A stretch of DNA of 42,538 nucleotides from Actinomycetales bacterium SN12 (GTDB lineage Bacteria > Actinomycetota > Actinomycetes > Actinomycetales > Microbacteriaceae). The translations under genes and the position numbers were made by a program. The stretch is from assembly GCA_002837415.1 (NCBI GenBank), contig PJCV01000012.1:1-42538 (forward strand), read 5' to 3'. The notes below the pieces were generated by a model. The model was not told where the DNA came from. It searched no databases and worked only from the letters and a program-made list of their open reading frames with translations. This document shows positions 6,187 through 14,708 of the stretch, piece after piece (the stretch's first letter is position 1; the number at the start of each line of letters is the position of its first letter).

Positions 6187-7565
6187 CCGCCGTCTCGGCC
6201 GACACCAGCGTGCTGAAGGCGCTGAAAAAGATCCGGATGCCGCAGAAGCAGCGCAACCGGGAGTTCTGGCTGCTGCTGTTCGCCCTGCTCATCTCGGGTG
6301 CCGCACTGACCCTCGTGCAGCTGGGCGCGCTCGGCACGATCGATCCGATGATCCTCGCGATCGGCGGCGGACTCGGCGTGCTCGTCTTCGCGCTGCACGT
6401 GGTGCTGCGCGTGGTGGCATCCGATGCCGACCCGTTCGTCCTGCCCATCGCCACGGTGCTCTCCGGGCTCGGCATCGCGATGATCTACCGCATCGACATC
6501 GCCAAGAAGTACACCGGCTGGGAGATGTTCTCGACCAAGCAGCTCGCCTGGACGGCGATCTCGCTGGCCGGCGCGATCGCGATCGTCATCGCGCTGCGCA
6601 ACTACCGCGTGCTCTACCGGTTCACGTACATCTCCGGTCTCGCCGGCATCGTGCTGCTGATACTGCCGTTCATCCCCGGTCTGCGTGCCCGCGGCGTCAA
6701 CGCCGACGTGTGGGTGTCGCTCGGCGGCGTCGTGTCGTTCCAGCCCGGTGAGCTGGCGAAGATCTGCCTGGCGATCTTCTTCGCCGGCTACCTGGTGCGC
6801 ACGCGCGAGAGCCTCAGCTCGGTGGGCAAGCGGGTTCTCGGCATCACGTGGCCGCGCATGCGCGAGCTCGGGCCGGTGCTCGTCGTGTGGCTGCTCTCGC
6901 TGCTGATCATCGTCACGCAGCGCGACCTCGGCACCGGCGTGCTGATCTTCGGCATGTTCATCGCGATGCTCTACGTCGCCACGGGCAAGACCAGCTGGGT
7001 GCTGATCGGTCTCGCCGGCGTCGCGGCCGGGGCTTTCCTCGCGACCCGCATCCTCGACTACGTGCAGCGCCGCTTCACCAACTGGCTGGATGCCTTCAAC
7101 CCCGACATCATCACCCGCGAGCGTGGCAGCTTCCAGCTCGTCGAGGGCATCTTCGGACTGGCCCACGGCGGTCTGATCGGCACAGGCTGGGGGCAGGGCC
7201 GCCCCCAGATCACCCCTCTTGCGCACAGCGACTACATCATCCCGAGCCTCGGCGAAGAGCTCGGCATCGTCGGGCTGTTCGCCATCCTCTGCCTGTACAT
7301 GGTGTTCGTCAGCCGCGGTCTGCGCATCGGGATGGCGGGCCAGGACGACTTCGGCAAGCTGCTCGCCGCCGGTCTGTCGTTCACGATCGCGCTGCAGGTG
7401 TTCATCATGGTCGGCGGCGTCACCCGGGTCATCCCGCTCACCGGTCTCACCACGCCGTTCCTCGCCGCCGGTGGGTCGTCGCTGGTGGCCAACTGGCTCA
7501 TCGTCGCCCTGCTGCTGCGCATCAGCGACGCGGTGCGCCGCCAGCCCAGGGTGGTGATCGGCTGA
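6183..7565 (+). CDS. rodA: RodA/FtsW SEDS-family peptidoglycan polymerase
   Basis: A 460-residue polytopic membrane protein of the SEDS family, which polymerises lipid II into glycan strands together with a class B PBP. There are about ten hydrophobic segments. Conserved SEDS sequence includes QRDLGTGVLIF, RGSFQLVEGIFGLAHGG, the GWGQGRPQ region, DYIIPSLGEELG and the final GLTTPFLAAGGSSLVANW. It sits directly upstream of the transpeptidase pbpA, as expected for an elongation pair. ATGA overlaps with pstP and pbpA imply coupling. Assignment to RodA rather than FtsW rests on the operon. Confidence 0.95.
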   Translation: MTAVSADTSVLKALKKIRMPQKQRNREFWLLLFALLISGAALTLVQLGALGTIDPMILAIGGGLGVLVFALHVVLRVVASDADPFVLPIATVLSGLGIAMIYRIDIAKKYTGWEMFSTKQLAWTAISLAGAIAIVIALRNYRVLYRFTYISGLAGIVLLILPFIPGLRARGVNADVWVSLGGVVSFQPGELAKICLAIFFAGYLVRTRESLSSVGKRVLGITWPRMRELGPVLVVWLLSLLIIVTQRDLGTGVLIFGMFIAMLYVATGKTSWVLIGLAGVAAGAFLATRILDYVQRRFTNWLDAFNPDIITRERGSFQLVEGIFGLAHGGLIGTGWGQGRPQITPLAHSDYIIPSLGEELGIVGLFAILCLYMVFVSRGLRIGMAGQDDFGKLLAAGLSFTIALQVFIMVGGVTRVIPLTGLTTPFLAAGGSSLVANWLIVALLLRISDAVRRQPRVVIG

Positions 7566-9019
7566 TGACAAAAGAGCTGCGACGCCTGAGCTTCGTGATC
7601 CTCGCGATGTTCATCTCCCTGTTCGCCGCGACGAGCTGGATCCAGGTGGTCGACGCCGACAGCCTCGGTCAGAATCCCGCCAACACGCGAACCCGACTGG
7701 ACAGCTACCAGATCCAGCGCGGATCGATCATCGTCGACGGCACCGCCATCGCGACCTCGGTGCCCGCCGACGACCGCTACCAGTACCAGCGGGTGTACAC
7801 CGATCCCACGCTGTGGGCGCCGATCACGGGCTACTACAACCCGGTGCTCGACTCGCGCACAGGCATCGAGCGCGCCCTGAACTCCGACCTGTCGGGAACC
7901 GGCTCGAACGCGTTCTTCGGCGAGATCGAGCGCATCCTCTCCGGCCAGCCGCAGCAGGGCCTCAGCGTCGAGCTCACCATGGACCCACGCGCACAGCGCG
8001 CGGCGTACGATGCGCTGCAGGGTCTGCAGGGGGCCGTCGTCGCCATCGAGCCCGCGACCGGGCGTGTGCTCGCGATGGTCTCGACTCCCGGCTTCGACAC
8101 GAACACCCTGGCCGCGCATGACCCGCAGGCCGTCGAGGCGGCGTACGACAGTCTGTCGGCCGATTCCAGCAAGCCGCTCTACAACCGCGCCATCGGCGGC
8201 AACCTGAACCCGCCCGGCTCGACCTTCAAGGTCGTCGTGGCGGCCGCGGCGCTGGCATCCGGTGAATGGACGCTCGACTCGACGTTCCCGAACCCCGCGC
8301 GCTACACCCTTCCGGGCACGACCACGACGGTGTCCAACGCGTGGGGCGGCGCCTGCGGCGACGGCGAGACCACGACGCTGGCACAGGCGCTGAAGCTGAG
8401 CTGCAACATCCCGATGGCCGAGCTCGCCGTCGAGCTGGGCGACAAGCGCATCCGCGAGATGGCTGAGAAGTTCGGGTTCAACACCGATCTCGAGATCCCG
8501 CTGGCAGTCACGCCGTCGAGCTATCCCTCGGGGCTGAGCGACGACGCGACCGGACTCACCGGATTCGGCCAGGGCAAGGTCACCGCCACCCCGCTGACGA
8601 TCGCGATGGTCGCCGCCGGAGTGGCCAACGACGGCACGGTGATGAAGCCGCGAATGGTGGATGCCGTGATCGGCGACGACTTCGCCGTGCACAAGCAGTA
8701 CGACGATGAGGCGTTCGCGCAGGCTCTCGACCCCGAGACGGCCGACGCACTGACCGCCGTGCTCGTCGAGGGCGTCGCGTCGGGAGCGGCGACGGGTGCA
8801 AGAATAGACGGCGTCGATGTCGCCGGAAAGACGGGCACGGCGGAGAACGGCGGCAAGCCGTACACGCTGTGGTTCACAGGTTTCGCGCCTGCGGAGGATC
8901 CGCAGGTCGCGGTGGCAGTCGTCGTCGAAGACGGCGGTGGAAGAGGCACATCGGGCAGCGGCAACGCGATCGCCGCTCCGATTGCCAAGAAGGTCATAGA
9001 GGCGGTGCTGGGCAGATGA
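7565..9019 (+). CDS. pbpA: PbpA: class B penicillin-binding protein (transpeptidase)
   Basis: A 484-residue peptidoglycan transpeptidase. One N-terminal anchor (residues 8-28, LSFVILAMFISLFAATSWIQ) precedes an extracytoplasmic dimerisation domain and the penicillin-binding domain. Catalytic motifs are PGSTFK (SxxK), SCN (SxN) and KTGTAE (KTG). The ATG at 7565 overlaps the rodA stop by a single base; longer readings in this frame only cross rodA. In mycobacteria PbpA is needed for septation and is controlled by PknA/B signalling. The stop overlaps the pknA start (ATGA). Confidence 0.96.
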   Translation: MTKELRRLSFVILAMFISLFAATSWIQVVDADSLGQNPANTRTRLDSYQIQRGSIIVDGTAIATSVPADDRYQYQRVYTDPTLWAPITGYYNPVLDSRTGIERALNSDLSGTGSNAFFGEIERILSGQPQQGLSVELTMDPRAQRAAYDALQGLQGAVVAIEPATGRVLAMVSTPGFDTNTLAAHDPQAVEAAYDSLSADSSKPLYNRAIGGNLNPPGSTFKVVVAAAALASGEWTLDSTFPNPARYTLPGTTTTVSNAWGGACGDGETTTLAQALKLSCNIPMAELAVELGDKRIREMAEKFGFNTDLEIPLAVTPSSYPSGLSDDATGLTGFGQGKVTATPLTIAMVAAGVANDGTVMKPRMVDAVIGDDFAVHKQYDDEAFAQALDPETADALTAVLVEGVASGAATGARIDGVDVAGKTGTAENGGKPYTLWFTGFAPAEDPQVAVAVVVEDGGGRGTSGSGNAIAAPIAKKVIEAVLGR

Positions 9020-10794
9020 GGCCGACGCAGGGTGTGTCGTTCGGAGGACGCTACGAGCTGTTGTCGCGGATTGCGATCGGCGGCATGGGCGAGGTGTGGG
9101 AGGCGACGGATCACGTCATCGGACGCACCGTCGCCATCAAGATCCTCAAGGACGAGTACATGGGCGACCCCGGGTTCCTCGAGCGCTTCCGCGCCGAGGC
9201 CCGTCACGCCGCGCTCGTCAACCACGAGGGCATCGCCAGCGTGTTCGACTACGGCGAGGAGAACGGCTCTGCGTTCCTCGTCATGGAGCTCGTGCCCGGC
9301 GAGGCGCTGTCGACGATCCTCGAGCGCGACGGCGCGCTGAGCGCCGACAAGACCCTCGACATCGTCGCGCAGACCGCGTCGGCGCTGCAGGCCGCGCACG
9401 CGGCGGGTCTCGTGCACCGCGACATCAAGCCAGGCAACCTGCTGATCACGCCCGACGGACGGGTGAAGATCACCGACTTCGGCATCGCCCGCATCGCCGA
9501 CCAGGTGCCGCTGACCGCCACCGGGCAGGTCATGGGCACCGTGCAGTACCTGTCGCCCGAGCAGGCCTCCGGGCATGCCGCATCGCCCGCGACCGATGTG
9601 TACTCGCTCGGCATCGTCGCGTACGAGTGCCTCGCCGGCAAGCGGCCGTTCACCGGCGAGTCGCAGGTGGCCATCGCGATGGCGCAGATCAACGAGCAGC
9701 CCCCGCCGCTGCCCGACTCGGTGCCGGTGCCCGTGCGCAACCTCGTGATGGCGATGATCGCGAAGAAGCCCGCCGACCGGCCGTCGTCAGCCGCGACCGT
9801 GTCGCGCGCAGCGCAGGCGCTGCGCCGCGGCGACCTGAACTCGGCCGCGATCGCGGTGCCGGCCATCGCGGGTGCTGGTGTGGCGGATGCCGATGACGCG
9901 ACGCGGATCCTCACGGGGATGGGCGGCGAGGACACCACGCGCATTCTGCCCACCACCGCTCAGCTGCCCTCCGGAGCAGCTGTCGCCTCGACGACGACGG
10001 CCGAGCCGGAGGAGGAGAAGAAGCGCAAGCGCAGCCCGTGGACGTGGCCGCTCATCGCTCTGATCGCCCTGCTCGTGCTCGTTCTCGGCGGAACGCTGAT
10101 CGCCATGCTCAGCAACCAGGACGAGGCCAAGCCCGCGGCGTCGAGTTCGACGCCTGCCAAGCCGAAGCCCAAGCCGAGCTCCCCCACTCCGAGCGCGCCG
10201 GAGAAGGCACTGGTCAACGTCGGCGACCTCGACCTCGTCGACCGGCCGTGCGAGGACGCCAGGAAGACGCTCGTCGACGCCGGCCTCGACGGCAACTGCG
10301 TTGCAGGCAACACCGCCGCCCCCTCCCCCGACCGCGAGGGCTGGGTGCAGAGCGTCAGCGAATCGGGCAACGTCGAAGAGGGCACCCTGATCACCCTCAC
10401 GACGTACAAGGCCGCGGTGACCATCCCGACGCCCTCGTCGGCCCCGAGCCTCAGCGGCACGCCCACCACCGGCGCCACCGTCACGCTGAACTGGACGAAC
10501 TTCGAGTGCCCGAACGGAGTCCCGGCTCTGTCGGCGTACGAGGTCAAGCTCACCAACGCGACCTTCGACGACGGCAACGCCGATCGCACGTTCGGCCGGG
10601 GCCAGCTCAGCGCTCCGATCACGATCACGGGCACCCCCGGTGCCACCGTGACGGCCAGCTACGTGGCCTACTGCGGAAACGACCTGCCCTCCCCGCGTTC
10701 TCCGCAGATGGAGAAGCAGATCCAGGCGGCCGCCACGCCGACTCCGCCGGCCGGCGGGGACGACGACGCTGAGGGCGCAGCCCCCAAGCAGTAA
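9016..10794 (+). CDS. pknA: PknA-like transmembrane Ser/Thr protein kinase
   Basis: A 592-residue kinase. The kinase domain spans about residues 12-275, with ATP lysine Lys42 (VAIKILK), HRDIKPGN at 134-141, DFG at 154-156 and the activation loop TATGQVMGTVQYLSPEQ. A threonine-rich linker and a basic stop lead to a transmembrane helix (about residues 346-368). The exterior has a proline/lysine stretch, one PASTA-like segment and a fibronectin-type-like beta segment ending in a Pro/Asp-rich tail. Mycobacterial PknA lacks PASTA repeats, so this sensor part differs. It phosphorylates growth and division proteins. It shares ATGA with pbpA. Confidence 0.93.
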   Translation: MRPTQGVSFGGRYELLSRIAIGGMGEVWEATDHVIGRTVAIKILKDEYMGDPGFLERFRAEARHAALVNHEGIASVFDYGEENGSAFLVMELVPGEALSTILERDGALSADKTLDIVAQTASALQAAHAAGLVHRDIKPGNLLITPDGRVKITDFGIARIADQVPLTATGQVMGTVQYLSPEQASGHAASPATDVYSLGIVAYECLAGKRPFTGESQVAIAMAQINEQPPPLPDSVPVPVRNLVMAMIAKKPADRPSSAATVSRAAQALRRGDLNSAAIAVPAIAGAGVADADDATRILTGMGGEDTTRILPTTAQLPSGAAVASTTTAEPEEEKKRKRSPWTWPLIALIALLVLVLGGTLIAMLSNQDEAKPAASSSTPAKPKPKPSSPTPSAPEKALVNVGDLDLVDRPCEDARKTLVDAGLDGNCVAGNTAAPSPDREGWVQSVSESGNVEEGTLITLTTYKAAVTIPTPSSAPSLSGTPTTGATVTLNWTNFECPNGVPALSAYEVKLTNATFDDGNADRTFGRGQLSAPITITGTPGATVTASYVAYCGNDLPSPRSPQMEKQIQAAATPTPPAGGDDDAEGAAPKQ

Positions 10795-10833
10795 TCTGGA
10801 GGAATCGTCCACGAGGTCTGAGGGGAGTCGTCT

Positions 10834-12618
10834 GTGTCGCCAGAGCCGCGCATCATCGCCGGTCGCTACCGCGTCGATGAGGTCATCGGGCAAGGCGGCA
10901 TGGCCAGCGTGCACCGCGGATACGACCTGACACTCGGTCGAGAGGTCGCGATCAAGATCCTCGACCCCGAACTCGCGCGCGACACCGCCTTCCGCACCCG
11001 CTTCCGTCTCGAGGCGCAGGCGGCATCGCGCATGTCCCACCCCTCGATCGTGCGCGTCTACGACGCGGGCGACCCTTCGACAGGCTCAGGGACCCACTCG
11101 ACGGGCTCAGGGACCCACTCGACAGGCTCAGGGACCCACTCCACCCCGTCCGGGATGCAGAGTTCCGGCGGCGCTGTGGAGCAGACCGAGCCGTACATCG
11201 TGATGGAGCTCGTGCAGGGCACCCTGCTCAAGGACATCATCGCGAAGGGGCCGCTTCCCGTCGCCGACGCGATCCGGTACGAGGACGGCATCCTCGAGGC
11301 ACTCGAGTACTCGCACCGCGCCGGCGTCGTGCACCGCGACATCAAGCCGGGCAACGTGATGATCACCGACAGGGGCACCGTGAAGGTGATGGACTTCGGC
11401 ATCGCCCGTGCCGTGTCCGATTCCTCGTCGACCGTCGCCGAGACGACGCAGATCCTCGGCACCGCAGCGTACTTCTCCCCCGAGCAGGCGAAGGGGGAGT
11501 CCGTCGACGCACGCACCGACCTCTACTCCGCCGGCGTGGTGCTGTACGAGATGCTCACGGGTCGTCAGCCGTTCCGGGGGGACTCCCCCGTCGCCGTCGC
11601 CTACCAGCACGTCAGCGAGACGCCGCTGCCGCCGACAGAGGTCAACGAGCAGCTGCCGCGGTCGATGGATGCCATCGTGCTGCGCGCTCTCGCGAAGGAT
11701 CCCTACCAGCGATTCCCCGACGCAGGATCATTCCGTCTCGCCCTCAAAGCGGTCTCCGACGGGCAGGCGCCGACCAAGAGGGACATCGGCGCGCTCACCA
11801 GTGAGCTCTACGGCCCCAATCCACGGCAGGCGCAGGAGACCGCGCGGTCGCTGCGTCAGCTGAGCACCGACACCACCATGACCCGCACGCAGTCCGGTCC
11901 GCCGGTCGCGTGGATCTGGGCAGGCGTGGCCCTGCTCGCGGTGCTGCTGATCTCGGTGCTCATCTGGGTGGTCACCCTCGCCATGCAGCCGAACGACGTG
12001 CCGACGTCGTCGGTGACCGTGCCGAACCTCGTGAACCTCACAGCCGACGATGCTCAGGATGCCCTCAAGGACAGAGGCCTGGTCCCCGACATGCGCGAAG
12101 AGTCGAGCATGGACTTCGACGAAGGGCACGTCATCCGCTCGGCTCCGACCACGGGTGCCAAGCTGACGGCCGGCACCTCCGTGATCGTCTACGTCTCGAC
12201 CGGCGCCGACACGGTCGAGATGCCCGGGGTGGAGGGGCTGTCGCAGGATGCCGCGAAGCAGGTGCTCGCTGAGGCTGGGCTTGAGCTCGGCACGGTGCGA
12301 CCGCAGAACGACAAGGACGCGCAGGCGGGAACCGTGCTCAGCGCGAGTGTGGAGGCAGGTGCTCCGGTCGCTCCGGGAACGGCCGTCGACCTGGTCATCG
12401 CCAACGGCTACGTCACGCTCGAGGACATGACCGGCTTCTCGATGGACGCGGCGAAGGGCCAGCTCGAGAAGCTCGGCCTCACAGCGGAGCCCGTCGAGCT
12501 GGGCCCGTGTGCCGAGGGGCAGACGCCGAACGTCGTCGCCTCGATGTCGAAGTCGCCCGGTGAGGTGCCCATCCACTCCACCGTCGAGCTGCGCTACTGC
12601 GTGCCACCGGCCGCCTGA
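10834..12618 (+). CDS. pknB: PknB: PASTA-domain Ser/Thr protein kinase
   Basis: A 594-residue membrane kinase sensing cell-wall fragments or lipid II. The kinase domain is about residues 11-300, with Lys41 (VAIKILD), HRDIKPGN at 167-174 and DFG at 187-189. A transmembrane helix lies at about 354-380 (WIWAGVALLAVLLISVLIWV). Three PASTA repeats follow, starting VTVPNLVNL, VEMPGVEGL and VTLEDMTGF. GTG start at 10834 follows AGGGGAG. Odd: residues 80-115, between strands beta4 and beta5 of the kinase N-lobe, are an insertion of three STGSGTH repeats plus a Ser/Gly stretch. It is encoded by a 21-bp tandem REP-derived repeat. All catalytic residues are intact. The 3' end overlaps trpG by 25 bases tail-to-tail. 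Confidence 0.95.
   Translation: MSPEPRIIAGRYRVDEVIGQGGMASVHRGYDLTLGREVAIKILDPELARDTAFRTRFRLEAQAASRMSHPSIVRVYDAGDPSTGSGTHSTGSGTHSTGSGTHSTPSGMQSSGGAVEQTEPYIVMELVQGTLLKDIIAKGPLPVADAIRYEDGILEALEYSHRAGVVHRDIKPGNVMITDRGTVKVMDFGIARAVSDSSSTVAETTQILGTAAYFSPEQAKGESVDARTDLYSAGVVLYEMLTGRQPFRGDSPVAVAYQHVSETPLPPTEVNEQLPRSMDAIVLRALAKDPYQRFPDAGSFRLALKAVSDGQAPTKRDIGALTSELYGPNPRQAQETARSLRQLSTDTTMTRTQSGPPVAWIWAGVALLAVLLISVLIWVVTLAMQPNDVPTSSVTVPNLVNLTADDAQDALKDRGLVPDMREESSMDFDEGHVIRSAPTTGAKLTAGTSVIVYVSTGADTVEMPGVEGLSQDAAKQVLAEAGLELGTVRPQNDKDAQAGTVLSASVEAGAPVAPGTAVDLVIANGYVTLEDMTGFSMDAAKGQLEKLGLTAEPVELGPCAEGQTPNVVASMSKSPGEVPIHSTVELRYCVPPAA
11074..11138 (+). repeat. In-frame 21-bp tandem repeat in pknB (REP class 1)
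   Basis: Three units, 11074-11096, 11097-11117 and 11118-11138, of the form TCGACRGGCTCAGGGACCCA. The first begins CCTTCGAC like the full REP. Each 21-bp step encodes seven residues, so unit gain or loss would keep the frame. Confidence 0.9.
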
Positions 12619-13241
12619 TACTCGAACGCGGTCGACGGTACGGACGCGAGCCAGTTGCCGAGCAGGCGGTGTCCGTGCTCGGTGAGCACGCTCTCCGGGT
12701 GGAACTGCACCCCGGCGATCGGCAGCGTGTCGTGCTCCACCGCCATGATCGTGCCGTGCTCGGCGCGAGCCGTGACTCGCAGCGTCTTCGGCAGCGATGC
12801 GTCGTCGAGAGCGAGCGAATGGTAGCGCCCGGCCGCGAACGGCGACGGGATGCCCTCGAACAGCGCCGATCCGTCATGGCTCACCTGCGAGATCATGCCG
12901 TGCATCAGCTCAGGCGCTGAGCCGACCGTGGCGCCGAAAGCCTCGCCGATCGTCTGGTGACCGAGGCAGACGCCGAGCAGCGGCATCCCCGTCTCGGCCG
13001 CCAGACGCGCCACCGCGACGGACGCGCCGGCGTCAGCCGGTGCGCCGGGTCCCGGTGAGATCATCACCGCCTCGAACCCGCGCAGGAGTTCTCGCCAGTG
13101 GCGGTGCACCACGGCATCCGGAGCAGCGCCCGCGGCATCCGCCTCCACCATCACCACCACGGCGCCGAGCTCGCGCAGGTAGCCGATCAGGGTGTGCACG
13201 AAGCTGTCGTGGTTGTCGACAACGAGCACCCGGGGCGTCAC
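12594..13241 (-). CDS. trpG: Class I glutamine amidotransferase, anthranilate/aminodeoxychorismate synthase component II
   Basis: A 215-residue class I glutaminase of the TrpG/PabA group. It releases ammonia from glutamine for the partner synthase. It opens with VLVVDNHDSFVHTLIGYL. The catalytic cysteine is in GVCLGHQ and the His-Glu pair in FHPES. The GTG start at 13241 overlaps the stop of the upstream 51-residue gene (GTGA), and longer readings in the frame only cross neighbours. An orphan trpG next to pknB is conserved in Actinobacteria (Rv0013 in M. tuberculosis). Whether it serves tryptophan or folate synthesis is not clear. The last residues overlap pknB on the other strand. Confidence 0.9.
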   Translation of the reverse strand: MTPRVLVVDNHDSFVHTLIGYLRELGAVVVMVEADAAGAAPDAVVHRHWRELLRGFEAVMISPGPGAPADAGASVAVARLAAETGMPLLGVCLGHQTIGEAFGATVGSAPELMHGMISQVSHDGSALFEGIPSPFAAGRYHSLALDDASLPKTLRVTARAEHGTIMAVEHDTLPIAGVQFHPESVLTEHGHRLLGNWLASVPSTAFEYQAAGGTQ

Positions 13242-13393
13242 TGCAGGTCCACCTCGCCGGGGGTGATCAGCGGACTGATCCACGGGAACACGTAGAAGAA
13301 CAGGGCGTACAGCACCGCAGCGACCAGCACGAGGGCGATGAACAGGCGCACCCACCACGGTCCGGGCAGGAGGCGCCAGAGAGCTGCGTACAT
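13238..13393 (-). CDS. Small single-pass membrane protein (51 residues)
   Basis: A 51-residue protein with a basic N-terminus (YAALWRLLPGPWWVR), one long hydrophobic helix of about 26 residues (about 16-41, LFIALVLVAAVLYALFFYVF) and a short tail PLITPGEVDLQ. The ATG at 13393 overlaps the sortase stop (ATGA) and its stop overlaps the trpG GTG start. This places it in a tight three-gene unit, which supports it as a real gene. I know of no function. It may be a sortase or cell-wall partner by position only. Confidence 0.8.
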   Translation of the reverse strand: MYAALWRLLPGPWWVRLFIALVLVAAVLYALFFYVFPWISPLITPGEVDLQ

Positions 13394-14196
13394 CAGCGGG
13401 CTCCTTCGGCAGACGGACTGGCCTCTTCGACGGATGCCAGCGAAGCGGGTGGGCCATCGGCGCGCGGCTGGAAGCTCTCGAACACTCCGTACGCGACGAT
13501 GCGCTCCGCGAGGGAGTACAGCGGCGAGCAGGCCGTCAGGGTGATGAACCGGTCGGACGGAGCGACCTCCGGCATCTGCGGCACGTCGAGCAGCACGTCG
13601 CCGGCGGACGGCTTCACGTACTGCAGATTGCGGAACCGGTACGTGTACCAGCCGACCTCTGTCTCGACGACGATCGCGTCGTCGAGCCGCAGCTTGTCGA
13701 TGCGGTTGAAGGGCTTGCCCCACGTGGTGCGGTGACCGGCGAGTGAGAAGTTGCCCACCTCTCCCGGCATCTTCGACTGCTCGTAGAGACCTATGCCGAT
13801 CCTGTCGAGCGTCCGCTCACGCGTCGTACCGCCGGCGATGTGCACGTTGTAGTCGTCGCCGAAGCGCGGGATGCGCATGTTCGCGAAGACCTGCGCATCC
13901 CCCGGGTGCGGCAGCAGGGGTGGCTCGTAGACCGCCTCCTCCCCCTGCTGCACGACGGGTGGCGGTTCGGGGGGCGGCACCTGGGCCCACTGCTCGGAGA
14001 GCTCAGCGCCCTTGACGTTGTTCTCGGCGCCGATGATGAGATCGCCGATCCACATCTGCCAGGACACGAACAGCAGCACGAGCACCCCGGCGGTCAGCAG
14101 CAGCTCGCCGACGACGCTCGCGAACGTCGCGCGGGACCGCCGTCGAACGGGCTTCGCGTCCCGCAGCGAAGCCCGGGACGTCGCGACCGCATGCAT
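13393..14196 (-). CDS. Class E sortase
   Basis: A 267-residue membrane-anchored transpeptidase of sortase class E. A basic N-terminus and one hydrophobic segment (about residues 27-47) precede a proline-rich linker (74-97) and the sortase barrel. The triad is His155 (SLAGHRTTW), Cys223 (TLTACSP) and Arg232 (AERIV). Class E sortases attach LAxTG-bearing proteins to peptidoglycan in high-GC Gram-positives. No substrate gene is in the window. It is first of a coupled unit with a small membrane protein and trpG, and divergent from crgA with about 36 bases between starts. Confidence 0.92.
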   Translation of the reverse strand: MHAVATSRASLRDAKPVRRRSRATFASVVGELLLTAGVLVLLFVSWQMWIGDLIIGAENNVKGAELSEQWAQVPPPEPPPVVQQGEEAVYEPPLLPHPGDAQVFANMRIPRFGDDYNVHIAGGTTRERTLDRIGIGLYEQSKMPGEVGNFSLAGHRTTWGKPFNRIDKLRLDDAIVVETEVGWYTYRFRNLQYVKPSAGDVLLDVPQMPEVAPSDRFITLTACSPLYSLAERIVAYGVFESFQPRADGPPASLASVEEASPSAEGAR

Positions 14197-14219
14197 ATGG
14201 GGAAGTCTATTCGCCCGGC

Positions 14220-14225
14220 TAGAAT
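14220..14225 (+). promoter_or_regulatory. -10 box for leaderless crgA
   Basis: TAGAAT ends seven bases before the ATG at 14233 in the 36-base gap between the divergent sortase and crgA starts. No ribosome site is present. Confidence 0.6.
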
Positions 14226-14232
14226 GATGCGC

Positions 14233-14472
14233 ATGGCACGTGATCGCAACCCCGAAGAGCCCGCCGTCGAGCGTCCTGAGGGCGATGCCGCTCCGAACGC
14301 CGTCTGGTTCAAGCCCGTCATGGTCGGCTTCATGCTGCTCGGCCTGGCGTGGATCCTCGTCTACTACATCTCGGGTTCACGCTTCCCCATCCCGGGTCTG
14401 GACTCGTGGAACCTCGGCATCGGCCTCGGCATCGCGCTGATCGGGTTCCTGATGACCACGCGCTGGCGCTGA
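14233..14472 (+). CDS. crgA: CrgA cell-division protein
   Basis: A 79-residue membrane protein of the CrgA (UPF0233) family, which regulates FtsZ ring formation and links FtsI/PbpA and FtsQ at the septum in actinobacteria. A charged N-terminus of about 26 residues is followed by two transmembrane segments (about 28-46 and 58-74) and the terminal MTTRWR. Upstream ATGs at 14224 and 14227 exist, but 14233 fits a leaderless transcript from TAGAAT and the family N-terminus. It is conserved beside the pkn operon and ppiA, as in mycobacteria. Confidence 0.94.
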   Translation: MARDRNPEEPAVERPEGDAAPNAVWFKPVMVGFMLLGLAWILVYYISGSRFPIPGLDSWNLGIGLGIALIGFLMTTRWR

Positions 14473-14507
14473 CACTTCGATTCGTCGGGCCTCTGCGCCC
14501 GTTCTGG

Positions 14508-14539
14508 GACGCCCTCTCACCGTGCGGTGAGGGGGCGTC
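14508..14539 (+). terminator. Terminator after crgA
   Basis: The stem GACGCCCTCTCACC pairs with GGTGAGGGGGCGTC (one wobble), with loop GTGC, and CGCTTTCCCC follows. It lies 36 bases after the crgA stop. Confidence 0.65.
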
Positions 14540-14554
14540 GCGCTTTCCCCAGAT

Positions 14555-14568
14555 GGTTGTTAACAACC
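14555..14568. repeat. 14-bp palindrome GGTTGTTAACAACC
   Basis: A perfect palindrome ten bases before the first DnaA-box-like site. A similar GTGTTAACAAC occurs in oriC at 35173-35183. Confidence 0.5.
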
Positions 14569-14577
14569 CTGTCCACC

Positions 14578-14685
14578 TGTGAATAACACCGGTGTAATTC
14601 TCCCCAGGTGTGGACAGATCTGTGGATAACTACGGGGAATGCTGTGCAGAGCCGTGTGGAGAGCCTGTGCAGAGCGTGTGCAGAA
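14578..14685 (+). promoter_or_regulatory. Array of DnaA-box-like nonamers away from oriC
   Basis: Seven TGTGnAnAn nonamers all point the same way: TGTGAATAA (14578), TGTGGACAG (14609), TGTGGATAA (14621), TGTGCAGAG (14643), TGTGGAGAG (14655), TGTGCAGAG (14666) and TGTGCAGAA (14677). The first and third match TTATNCACA perfectly. The last four are spaced 11-12 bases, one helical turn. The array fills the gap between the crgA terminator and the end of the rhomboid gene. Confidence 0.6.
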
Positions 14686-14708
14686 CTCGGCTCTGCCGCG
14701 CCGTCGCC

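Noticed and set aside
5946..7571. 541-residue minus-strand frame rich in His, Asp and Glu
   Set aside because: Antisense to rodA and a codon-bias artefact.
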